NCBI GenBank assembly: GCA_963790405.1
Contig: CAWBOJ010000006.1
Span: 124,001-188,000 of the forward strand
DNA from: JBGSMX01 sp963790405
GTDB taxonomy: Bacteria > Actinomycetota > Coriobacteriia > Anaerosomatales > JAGXFU01
DNA length: 64,000 nt
Direction: 5' to 3'
Of this stretch, positions 45,708-54,050 are shown piece by piece. How positions within the stretch are numbered: the stretch's first letter is position 1; each line of letters opens with the position of its first letter. A program made the translations under genes and the position numbers. The notes beneath the pieces are model-generated. The model was given only the letters and a program-made list of their open reading frames with translations, made no database searches and was not told where the DNA came from.

Positions 45708-45758
45708 ATCGCAGGATCGCCTCGGCATGGAATGAACGCGACTCAGAAGGGCACTCCT

Positions 45759-47141
45759 ATGCACATCACGGTTCTTGGCGGCGGTCCAGGCGGGTACTCT
45801 GCTGCGTTTGAGGCAGCACGCCTCGGTGCCCAAGTCACGCTCATCGAAAAGCAGCGGCTGGGCGGAACGTGCCTCAACTGGGGCTGTATACCGACCAAGA
45901 CGATACTCCGTTCGGCTCACATCGTTGCCGACACACGCAATGCCGAGGAGTTCGGACTGCGCGCGGTGGTCGCGAGCGTGGATGTTGACCGATTGCGTGC
46001 TCGAAAGCAGGGCGTTGTCGACGAGTTGGTCGGCCAGATCGAGTCATCGGCCAAGCGGCTCAAGGTCGAAGTCGTCTACGGTGAAGGCCGACTCGATGGA
46101 GCGAGCGCTTGTGTAGTGGTGGCCGATGGCGAGGAGCGCCGTATCGAGCACGACGCCGTCATCCTTGCGACCGGGTCGGCTGTGTTCAAGCTGCCGGGTA
46201 TCGACCACGACATGGAAGGCGTGTGGACCAGCGACGACGCAGTTGCGCTTTCTGAGATTCCCAAGGATATCGTCATCATCGGTGGAGGCGTGATCGGGCT
46301 GGAGTTTGCCTGTGCGTATGCCGCATTCGGCTCGAAAGTCATCGTCGTCGAACTGATGGAGCAGGTTCTTCCGGGCAACGACAAACGTGTAGTCAAGATG
46401 GCCCAGGCCAAGCTCGAGGAGATGGGCGTCGAGTTCCACCTGGGCGATGCAGTGGACGCCATCGAGCGTGTCGGGGATCGCATGAAGGCTACGCTACGCA
46501 GCGGCGGCGTGCTGGACGCGGCGATCGTCATGAGTGCAGTAGGACGCATTCCGAACTCTGCCGGCTTCGGGTATCCAGAGGCTGGTATCGACATGGACCG
46601 TGCTGCCGTGAAGGTGGACGAGTACTTCCGCAGCAACATCGAGGGCGTCTACGCGATCGGGGACTTGATAGGCGGGATGATGCTCGCGCATGTAGCCGAG
46701 GCGGAAGGGCATGCAGCCGCCCGCAACGCTGTGGCCGTCCTCGGTGGCGGCGAGCCGTGCGAGACCGTGTGTCTCGATTGCGTGCCGGCATGCGTGTACA
46801 CCTTCCCGGAGATTGCCGTGGTGGGCTCGAGTCGCGATGCGGCCAAAGAGCGCGGCATTGAAGCGGTGCAGGCGGTGGCGAAGTTCGCGGCGAATGGCAA
46901 GGCGCTCGGCGAGGGTGCGGGCGATGGGTTCGTGCAGCTCGTGGCCGAGAAGGGAACCGGGCAGATTGTCGGTTGTCAGATCGTCGGGCCGCATGCGGTC
47001 GAGATCATCCATGAGATCGCGCTGGCCATGGCCAGCGGGCTCACCGTCGACAAGGTAGCTCACGCCGTGCATGCGCATCCGACCGTCAGCGAAGTCATCA
47101 GGTACGCGGCGCTCGATGCGACCGCGAAGTGCGGACTGTAG
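45759..47141 (+). CDS. lpdA: Dihydrolipoyl dehydrogenase
   Basis: This 460-residue flavoprotein disulfide reductase reoxidises dihydrolipoamide. It shows the FAD site VLGGGPGGYSAAFEAARLG, redox cysteines GGTCLNWGCIPTK, the NAD site VIIGGGVIGLEFA, the second FAD motif GVYAIGDLIGG and catalytic HAHPTVSE. I chose ATG 45759, preceded by AAGGGC; an ATG 27 nt upstream has no RBS. Neighbouring lipA supports a lipoate-linked role, for example glycine cleavage or a 2-oxoacid dehydrogenase encoded elsewhere. Confidence 0.93.
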   Translation: MHITVLGGGPGGYSAAFEAARLGAQVTLIEKQRLGGTCLNWGCIPTKTILRSAHIVADTRNAEEFGLRAVVASVDVDRLRARKQGVVDELVGQIESSAKRLKVEVVYGEGRLDGASACVVVADGEERRIEHDAVILATGSAVFKLPGIDHDMEGVWTSDDAVALSEIPKDIVIIGGGVIGLEFACAYAAFGSKVIVVELMEQVLPGNDKRVVKMAQAKLEEMGVEFHLGDAVDAIERVGDRMKATLRSGGVLDAAIVMSAVGRIPNSAGFGYPEAGIDMDRAAVKVDEYFRSNIEGVYAIGDLIGGMMLAHVAEAEGHAAARNAVAVLGGGEPCETVCLDCVPACVYTFPEIAVVGSSRDAAKERGIEAVQAVAKFAANGKALGEGAGDGFVQLVAEKGTGQIVGCQIVGPHAVEIIHEIALAMASGLTVDKVAHAVHAHPTVSEVIRYAALDATAKCGL

Positions 47142-47167
47142 GCGGGTACGCCAGTGCTCGTGCTCTC

Positions 47168-48154
47168 ATGACCGAAGAGGCTGGATACGAACACGGCTCC
47201 TCGGCCCGGACCAAACGGTTGCCAACGTGGTTGCGCCGCCCGCTCGCACAGCCGGGGCAATACAAGGCGGTCGAGGGTCTTCTCGGCGAACTGCGGCTCA
47301 ACACGGTGTGCCAGTCTGCCAAGTGCCCGAATCGCGGCGAGTGCTTCTCGAGTGGCACCGCGACATTCCTGATCATGGGCGATGCGTGTACCCGGGGATG
47401 CCGCTTCTGCGCTGTCGAGACGCGCCAGCCAGCTCCGCTCGACGATGACGAGCCTCGTCGTGTGGCCGAGGCGGCGCGGCGCATGGGACTCGAGCACGTG
47501 GTTGTCACGGCTGTGACGCGCGATGACGTCGCGGATGGAGGAGCAGCGCACTTCGTCGCGGTGATCGAGGCATTGCGCGAGGGCGTGCCTGAAACGACGA
47601 TCGAGGTCCTGACGAGCGACTTTGCGGGCAGCATGGAGAGCGTGGACCTGGTAGTCGACGCCCGACCCGACGTGTTCAATCACAACCTCGAGACCGTCCC
47701 GCGTCTCTACCCGGAAGTGCGACCTGGCGCGGACTACGAGCGCTCGCTACACGTGTTGGAGCGAGCTGGCGGGCGTGGGGTGCCGACGAAGTCGGGGCTC
47801 ATGCTCGGTCTGGGGGAGTCGCAAGACGAGGTTCTCGGCGTCATGCGCGATCTGAGGCAGGTGGGCTGCGAGCTGCTTACGATGGGCCAGTACCTGCGAC
47901 CCAGCGCCGAGCATCTGCCAGTCGCGGAGTTCGTCGAGCCCGAGGTGTTCACACGTCTCGCACGCGAAGGACGGCGGATGGGATTCGCCAGCGTTGCGAG
48001 CGCCCCATTCGTGCGTTCGAGTTACCACGCGCGTGAAATGGTCGAGGACACAGCGACGCGCCGTGGCGGAGACGCATCGGGCGACGCAGCAGGCGGCGCA
48101 GCGGGCGACGCACCGGGCGGCGGTCAGGCTGACGGCTCCACAGCAGACGCGTAG
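47168..48154 (+). CDS. lipA: Lipoyl synthase
   Basis: LipA inserts two sulfurs into octanoyl-protein by radical SAM chemistry. The auxiliary cluster motif CQSAKCPNRGEC and radical SAM motif CTRGCRFC are both present, plus the C-terminal serine region VRSSYHA. The 328-residue protein ends in an unusual Gly/Asp/Ala-rich tail of about 30 residues after the last conserved block, encoded by short GC-rich repeats. The gene overlaps the end of the convergent GGDEF gene by 31 nt. A GTG start 39 nt upstream is possible; neither start has a clear RBS. Confidence 0.93.
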   Translation: MTEEAGYEHGSSARTKRLPTWLRRPLAQPGQYKAVEGLLGELRLNTVCQSAKCPNRGECFSSGTATFLIMGDACTRGCRFCAVETRQPAPLDDDEPRRVAEAARRMGLEHVVVTAVTRDDVADGGAAHFVAVIEALREGVPETTIEVLTSDFAGSMESVDLVVDARPDVFNHNLETVPRLYPEVRPGADYERSLHVLERAGGRGVPTKSGLMLGLGESQDEVLGVMRDLRQVGCELLTMGQYLRPSAEHLPVAEFVEPEVFTRLAREGRRMGFASVASAPFVRSSYHAREMVEDTATRRGGDASGDAAGGAAGDAPGGGQADGSTADA

Positions 48155-49203
48155 AGTTCCTGCTCGATACCCTCGAGTTCGACCATGGGCCCGACGCGAT
48201 TCTTGCCGGACTGCTTCGCTTCGTAGAGGCCGCCGTCCGCCGCAGCGAGAAGCGAGTCGATGGCTGCGAGCTTGCCAGCGCCTGTCGCGAGCACCGCACC
48301 CCCGGCACTGATCGACAGCTCGATCGCGACACCCTCGGAATCGCGCACATCAATGTCCCGCACGGCCTGGATCAGGCGGTTGGCCAGCATGGAGAGTTCC
48401 TCGGCATTCGCTTCAGGCGTAACGACAGCGAACTCGTCGCCGCCGTATCGAGCGACGACGTCGGAACCGCGCACGGTTGCAGACAGGGCTTTGCCGACCT
48501 CGATCAGAGCGATGTCGCCCATGGTGTGGCCGTAGGTATCGTTGATTTGTTTGAAGGCGTCGACGTCGATCAGGAGCACGCCGAGCGGTCGATCGTAGCG
48601 ACCCGCCCACGAACGCCACTGTTCGAGATGCGACATGAGTCCTCGGCGGTTGTACAGCGAGGTCAGCGGATCGCGGGTGGCGAAAGCGGCGAGTGCGAGA
48701 TTGTCTCGCCACGAGCGGCGAAGCACCCGGGCGAGGAAGCGAGCAAGGTCGCCGCGCTGGTAGTACATCTCGATCGCGCTGACGATGCGCTCGAGGTGAC
48801 GCGCGTACGCGCTGCGATGGCCGCGCGCTCCGCCGGGTTCGGTAAGGTCGAGCAGCTCGCCGAATATCGGATCGAGCATGAAGAATTCCATACGGGCCGC
48901 GCAGTCGAGCTTGGCGTCGTCCGAAAGGTCTTTGAAGTCTCCGGGTGCAGTCTCGTGCATTTCGGCCAGGAGCTGTTGCATGTGACGTTCGAGCCCCTCG
49001 GTGTCGTTGACGACATCGGGAACCAGGCCCTCGTCCCACGCCTGGAGCAGGTCGCGCCACCACTGGATGTGATGGCCCTCTTCGATAGACATGTGGGTGA
49101 AAATCTCTGCGAGGTCGGGGTTAGCGCACTCTGCGGCCATCGCCGCATACGATGAACACGCTAGTTCATCCATCTCGACGCACAGCTCGAGAATCGCGCG
49201 CAT
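48124..49203 (-). CDS. Diguanylate cyclase with N-terminal ferritin-like domain
   Basis: The 359-residue protein starts with a four-helix ferritin/rubrerythrin-like domain of about 160 residues: MDELACSSYAAMAAE, then HMSIEEGHHIQWW with an ExxH pair at residues 42-45, and later ARMEFFMLDPIFGELLDL and YARHLERIVSAIEMYY. A complete GGDEF domain follows (LTSLYNRRGLMSHL, LLIDVDAFKQINDTYGH, RYGGDEFAVV) with the inhibitory-site RxxD as RGSD five residues before GGDEF. It should make c-di-GMP, possibly in response to iron, oxygen or peroxide. The ATG at 49203 has GAGGAG upstream. Confidence 0.85.
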   Translation of the reverse strand: MRAILELCVEMDELACSSYAAMAAECANPDLAEIFTHMSIEEGHHIQWWRDLLQAWDEGLVPDVVNDTEGLERHMQQLLAEMHETAPGDFKDLSDDAKLDCAARMEFFMLDPIFGELLDLTEPGGARGHRSAYARHLERIVSAIEMYYQRGDLARFLARVLRRSWRDNLALAAFATRDPLTSLYNRRGLMSHLEQWRSWAGRYDRPLGVLLIDVDAFKQINDTYGHTMGDIALIEVGKALSATVRGSDVVARYGGDEFAVVTPEANAEELSMLANRLIQAVRDIDVRDSEGVAIELSISAGGAVLATGAGKLAAIDSLLAAADGGLYEAKQSGKNRVGPMVELEGIEQELYASAVEPSA

Positions 49204-49349
49204 TGCCTCTCCTCTCAAGACGGGAGAATCATCGTGAATGGTAGTCTGTCCCCTTACCTAGCCTATACCCCGCTGCAAGGACCCGTATGCCTCGCAGGAT
49301 GTGTGTCGGCGCGGTTGCGCCGCCTGCGTGCGGGCGCGATGATGGGTGC

Positions 49350-50117
49350 GTGACCTACGAACCCCGCACATACCGTCGCGTCGTTGCACCTGAGGGCCTG
49401 GTCTGCTTCGAGGTCGCCATCAAGGAGACTGACCTGCAGATTTGCGCGTCCAAAGACCTCACCGACCTGGCAGAGGACCTGATCGTTCAGGCTCGCTGGC
49501 AGCTCGAGGCGTTCATCCGTGCGCATCCGCATTTCGCTGAGACGCTCAGTCCGATGCAGGTTCCCGACGATGCACCTGAAATCGTGCGTCGGATGGCGCA
49601 GGGCGCTGCGGTGGCCCGTGTGGGTCCCATGGCCGCGGTTGCAGGTGCAATTGCCGAGCACGTGGCAAGAGGACTCGCCGCGAAAAGTCCCGAGGTCATC
49701 GTTGAGAATGGTGGCGACGTCTATCTGATCGGCGAGCACGATCGCACCCTTGCGTTGTGGGCCGGAACGAGTGGTGTCCAGAACGTAGGGTTGCACGTCG
49801 CAAAGGAACTGATGCCGATCGCGGTCTGCACCTCGTCGGGGCGCGTCGGCCACTCCCTGTCGTTTGGGAAGGCGGACGCTGTGACGGTGTTGGCTCGCAA
49901 TGCAGCGCTTGCGGATGCGGTGGCAACCGCCTTGGCGAACCGCGTGCGGGCTTCCGAGGACATCGACCATGCGATCGAAGCGGCGCGCAATATCGACGGC
50001 ATTCTCGGCGTCGTTGCGACCATCGACGGCTCGATAGGCGCATGGGGCAATGTGAGGCTTGTGGCATTGGACGAGAATCTGACCAACGGGTCGCATGACG
50101 AGAGTCGAGGGGCATGA
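49350..50117 (+). CDS. UPF0280 family protein (ApbE-like fold)
   Basis: The 255-residue protein matches UPF0280: YEPRTYRRVVAPEGLVCFEVAIKETDL, GPMAAVAGAIAEHVARGL, VIVENGGDVYLIG and CTSSGRVGHSLSFGKADAVTV. These recall the FMN transferase ApbE fold, where the second half binds the flavin nucleotide. The function is unproven. GTG 49350 gives the family-typical N-terminus; a longer frame from 49287 would add 21 Cys/Arg-rich residues. It precedes DUF2469 by 1 nt. Confidence 0.8.
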   Translation: MTYEPRTYRRVVAPEGLVCFEVAIKETDLQICASKDLTDLAEDLIVQARWQLEAFIRAHPHFAETLSPMQVPDDAPEIVRRMAQGAAVARVGPMAAVAGAIAEHVARGLAAKSPEVIVENGGDVYLIGEHDRTLALWAGTSGVQNVGLHVAKELMPIAVCTSSGRVGHSLSFGKADAVTVLARNAALADAVATALANRVRASEDIDHAIEAARNIDGILGVVATIDGSIGAWGNVRLVALDENLTNGSHDESRGA

Positions 50118-50118
50118 G

Positions 50119-50412
50119 ATGGACAGCATCGACGAACTGGACATGTATGAGGCCGAGAAGCGACTGGCGCTGTACAACGAGTACCGTGACGCGGCGCGCG
50201 TCTTCACGTGGTATGTCGAGACCGAGCTCCGTGCGTATCTGTGCAACGAAGTCGCGGTGACTCCGCACTCCGGCGAGAGTGGCGTCTACTTCGAGGTTGT
50301 CATGAGTGACGTGTGGATCTATGAGGCCGAGCGACTCAACCGCTTCGTTCCCGAGGCGAAGGTCTGGGCTGTTGGCGACGTGCATGTCCAGCGACTGAAG
50401 ACCGAGGAGTAG
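50119..50412 (+). CDS. DUF2469 family protein
   Basis: The 97-residue protein has the actinobacterial DUF2469 pattern: DMYEAEKRLALYNEYRDAAR, FTWYVETELRAYLCNEV and VYFEVVMSDVWIYEAERLNRFV. No biochemical role is established. GAGGGG precedes the ATG at 50119. It sits between UPF0280 and ligA, probably in one transcript. Its presence supports the actinobacterial assignment of the window. Confidence 0.78.
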   Translation: MDSIDELDMYEAEKRLALYNEYRDAARVFTWYVETELRAYLCNEVAVTPHSGESGVYFEVVMSDVWIYEAERLNRFVPEAKVWAVGDVHVQRLKTEE

Positions 50413-50459
50413 CGCTTCGTGATCGCGCCGGAAATCCCCGACACGCGCCGAGCGACCAC

Positions 50460-52703
50460 ATGGTGACGCCAGAGAATCGCGACTCGGCTGCCGCGCGCGC
50501 CGAGGCACTTCGCCGTGAGATCGAACATCACGAGAATCGCTACTACGTGCTCGACGATCCCGAGATCAGCGACGCCGCCTACGACGCGCTCATGCGCGAG
50601 CTGCAGACGATCGAGGAGACGTGGCCCGAACTCGTCACGCCGGATTCGCCCACCCAGCGGGTGGGGGGACGCGCGAGCGAGCAGTTCGAGCCTGTCGCGC
50701 ATTCGCAGCGGATGTACTCGCTCGACAATGCCATGGACTTCGACGAACTCGATGCATGGTTGCTGCGCGTGCGCGATGCGGTTGGCGGGCGTCCGTGTGC
50801 GTACGTTGCCGAGCTCAAGATCGATGGAAGCAGCATCTCGCTGAAGTACGTGGGTGGCTCGCTCGCGGTTGCCGCGACGCGTGGCGACGCGCGCACCGGC
50901 GAGAACATCACCGCCAACATCCGCACGGTTCGCGACGTGCCGCTACGATTGCGCCACGACGCTGGTCCGCGCCCCGCCGAGGACACGCTGTTTGCCGAAG
51001 GTGATGCAGGCGAGGGGCCGGGTTGGCCGCGGATCGAGGTGCGTGGCGAGGTCTACATGCCCAAGGCGAGCTTCGAGAGGTTGAACGAGGAGCAGGACGA
51101 GGCGGGCGCGACCCCGTTCGCCAATCCGCGCAACGCTGCGGCCGGCAGCGTCAGGCAGAAGGACCCGAGCGTGACGGCCTCCCGCGATCTTGCGACCTTC
51201 ATGTACCAGATCGTGGAGCCTCGCGCGCTCGGCCTTGTCCGTCAGAGCGAGGCACTTCAGTGGCTTCGAGCCGCGGGCTTCCACGTGAATCCCGATGTGC
51301 GAACGTGTTCGGACGCCGAAGCGGTGCGCGAGTTCTGTCACGAGGCACTCGATCGTCGCGACGACCTGCCGTACGAGATCGACGGGGTTGTCGTGAAGGT
51401 CGACGAGTTCGCCATGCAAGACGAGCTTGGGTACACGAGCAAGGCGCCGCGTTGGGCGATTGCGTTCAAGTTTCCTCCCGAGGAGAAGACCACGGTCCTG
51501 CGCGACATCGTCGTGCAGGTGGGTCGCACGGGTGCGCTCACGCCGACTGCGGAGTTCGATCCGGTCCAGGTGGCAGGGTCGACCATCGCGCGCGCAACGC
51601 TGCACAACGCCGACGAAATCGTCCGCAAGGGTGTGCTGATAGGCGACACGATCATCGTGCGCAAGGCCGGTGACGTCATTCCGGAGGTCGTGGGCCCGGT
51701 CGAGGGGTTGCGCGACGGAACCGAGGAAGTCTTCGAGATGCCCTCGAGCTGCCCCAGCTGCGGCGGCCCCGTGATGCGGCTTGAGGGTGAGGCGGTCACC
51801 CGGTGCACGAACGCGGGTTGTCCGGCGCAGCGCCACGAACGGCTGCTGCACTGGGCCGGACGCGGAGCGATGGACATCGACGGTCTCGGCGAGGAGATCA
51901 TGGCCCGGCTCGAAGACGAGGGGCGCGTTCACGACGTGAGCGACCTGTATTCGCTCGACGCCTCGCAGCTTGCACGGCTCGACATGGGCCGCGTCAAGCA
52001 AGACGGAACGCCGGTCGTGCTGGGAGACACCGTTGCCGCGAAGATTATCGGCGCGATTGATGCCTCGCGTACTCGCGGGCTGGCGAGGCTCCTGTTCGGG
52101 CTCGGCATCCGTCACGTCGGGTCCACGGTCGCAGAACAGCTTGCCGAGGAGTTCGGAAGCATCGATGCGTTGCGTCAGGCATCCGAGGTCGAAGTGCCCA
52201 ACGCGGGTGAGGGTGTGACCCAGGCGGCTGCACTGGCTGCCGATCCCATCGCGCGCGTCGAGGGCGTGGGTAGCGTGATAGCCGACTCGGTGCGCGCGTT
52301 TCTCGGCAATGAAGAGAACCTCGAGCTGCTCGACAGATTGCGCGAGCGTGGTGTGCGTCTGGAGGATGTCCGCCTTGAGCCGGCGCGTCCGCAGTCACTT
52401 GCGGGGCTGACATTCGTGCTGACGGGTACGCTGGCGCGCTACACGCGCGATCAGGCCACGGCGGAACTGAAGGCGCTGGGTGCCAAGGTGACGGGCAGCG
52501 TGAGCAAGAATACCTCGTTCGTTGTCGCGGGTGAGGATGCGGGTTCGAAGCACGACAAGGCCGTGGAGCTGGGCGTTGAGGTACTTGCCGAGGATGACCT
52601 CGTGCGAATCATCGAGTCGGGGGAGCCGCCGCGGGCTGAAGGACGAAGCGAGGCCGACACGGATGCTCCGGATGTCGAGACCGACCCGGCGCAGGACGCA
52701 TGA
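50460..52703 (+). CDS. ligA: NAD-dependent DNA ligase
   Basis: LigA seals nicks using NAD+. The 747 residues show domain Ia and the adenylation site with Lys120 in ELKIDGSS, REVY-like RGEVYMPKASFERLN, the OB fold, the zinc finger CPSCGG and CTNAGCPAQRH, helix-hairpin-helix repeats and a C-terminal BRCT domain (GLTFVLTGTLARYTRD). A short acidic tail ends the protein. The frame is intact. Its stop overlaps the next start as ATGA. Confidence 0.96.
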   Translation: MVTPENRDSAAARAEALRREIEHHENRYYVLDDPEISDAAYDALMRELQTIEETWPELVTPDSPTQRVGGRASEQFEPVAHSQRMYSLDNAMDFDELDAWLLRVRDAVGGRPCAYVAELKIDGSSISLKYVGGSLAVAATRGDARTGENITANIRTVRDVPLRLRHDAGPRPAEDTLFAEGDAGEGPGWPRIEVRGEVYMPKASFERLNEEQDEAGATPFANPRNAAAGSVRQKDPSVTASRDLATFMYQIVEPRALGLVRQSEALQWLRAAGFHVNPDVRTCSDAEAVREFCHEALDRRDDLPYEIDGVVVKVDEFAMQDELGYTSKAPRWAIAFKFPPEEKTTVLRDIVVQVGRTGALTPTAEFDPVQVAGSTIARATLHNADEIVRKGVLIGDTIIVRKAGDVIPEVVGPVEGLRDGTEEVFEMPSSCPSCGGPVMRLEGEAVTRCTNAGCPAQRHERLLHWAGRGAMDIDGLGEEIMARLEDEGRVHDVSDLYSLDASQLARLDMGRVKQDGTPVVLGDTVAAKIIGAIDASRTRGLARLLFGLGIRHVGSTVAEQLAEEFGSIDALRQASEVEVPNAGEGVTQAAALAADPIARVEGVGSVIADSVRAFLGNEENLELLDRLRERGVRLEDVRLEPARPQSLAGLTFVLTGTLARYTRDQATAELKALGAKVTGSVSKNTSFVVAGEDAGSKHDKAVELGVEVLAEDDLVRIIESGEPPRAEGRSEADTDAPDVETDPAQDA

Positions 52704-53675
52704 GCCGCACTCCAGTCAGACTCTGCTCTCGATCCGAACCGTTGCGATCGCTGTGGTCGTTGTACGCGTGTGTGCGAGCCGGGGGCGCTGAAAGTCGGTG
52801 CCGCGTACATATACGTTGACTGGCGGGCCTGCACGGAGTGTTACAAGTGCGTCGATGTGTGCGACCGAGGTGCGATCGTCAAACGCGACACGTCATCACA
52901 GCGCCGGCCGAGCGGCGGCACCAAGCCTGCGTTCCGCCCCCGGGCGGGGACGAACGAGCGGCCCTCACGCCAGGGTGCCTGGACCCTGCTCGAGGCTGGA
53001 GCATTGCTGGCTCTTATGCTGGTGGCGTTCATCATCAAAGACACCGTGCTGAATTCGGACGCAGTCACCGTTCTGTCACCGTCCTCGGCCGTGTTTGCGC
53101 GCGTGGTTGTGCTCGCGGGGTTCTACGGGATTCAGGTGCTGGCACTGTGGTTCCTCGTGCAGCGGCGAGGTGTCGCTTTCAGCAAGGCGTTCTCTATGGG
53201 CCGGCTTCGGACCTCCATCGCATCCAAGGCGACATCGGTCGGCTTGGTTGTGGCTCTGCTGGTTGGCACGCGCGCCGCAGCATGGATCTGGGGGGTCATG
53301 GCCTCGGCACTGGGCTGGGATGCGCCGGGAAGGGTGAACGGCAACATAACGGATCTGTTCGGACCCGATACGTTCGGCCTGGTGCTAGCAGTGATACTGG
53401 TCGTAGCAGTAGGCCCGGTCATCGAAGAGGTCATCTTCCGTTCCGTGCTTCTCGATGCGTTCGGAGATCGCTTCGGATTCGCTGTGGCTTTGGTGGCCCA
53501 ATCGGCGCTGTTCGCGCTCTACCACTTCACTCCCTGGATGCTCGTGCCCACGTTCATCCTGGGGTTGGCCTCGGGATGGATCGCTCACACACGCGAGAGT
53601 CTGTGGCCCGCAATTGCCCTACATGCGCTGTACAACGCCATACCGGTCGCTATCGCGTTCTGGTTGGTCGGCTAG
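52700..53675 (+). CDS. Ferredoxin domain fused to CPBP intramembrane metalloprotease (one frameshift)
   Basis: The N-terminus holds a 2[4Fe-4S] ferredoxin (CDRCGRCTRVCEPGAL and CTECYKCVDVCDRGAI). A basic linker follows, then a CPBP (CAAX protease/bacteriocin-processing) membrane domain of about eight helices with catalytic motifs IEEVIFR, FALYHF and HALYN. A single inserted base near 52724 puts the ATG (52700, overlapping ligA) and the ferredoxin in different frames. From the ferredoxin on, the frame is open to 53675. Fusion of an iron-sulfur module to this protease family is unusual. The substrate is unknown. Confidence 0.8.
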
Positions 53676-53744
53676 CCTCGTTCCTCGGGTATCATGGGAG
53701 CGTTCGATTTCGACACTTCCAAATGATGTGGAGGAACGTCGCCC

Positions 53745-54050
53745 ATGGCGATCTCTGATGAGCAGGTGCGTCACGTCGCGCTGCTTGCCCGACTGGCACT
53801 CACCGACGAGCAGGTCGCGAGTTACGGCGAGGATCTGAACTCGATCCTGGGTCATATTGACTCGATCCGGCAGCTGAATCTCGAGGATGTGGAGCCCACC
53901 GCGCATCCGCTTGAGGTCGTGAATGTCACACGCGAAGATTGCGTGCGGCCCGGGCTCTCTCGCGAGGACGTCCTGCGAAACGCTCCTGAGACCGATGGCA
54001 CAGCGTTCATGATTCCACAGATCGTGGGTCCCGGCGGTGATCAGGCGTGA
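53745..54050 (+). CDS. gatC: Asp-tRNA(Asn)/Glu-tRNA(Gln) amidotransferase subunit C
   Basis: GatC is the small belt subunit that stabilises GatA on GatB. The 101-residue protein has VRHVALLARLALTDEQ, SILGHIDSIRQLNLEDVEPTAHP and the C-terminal R-P-G...LRNAPE block. GGAGG lies 8-9 nt before the ATG. Its stop overlaps the gatA GTG by 4 nt. The intact frame and full length leave little doubt. Confidence 0.94.
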   Translation: MAISDEQVRHVALLARLALTDEQVASYGEDLNSILGHIDSIRQLNLEDVEPTAHPLEVVNVTREDCVRPGLSREDVLRNAPETDGTAFMIPQIVGPGGDQA

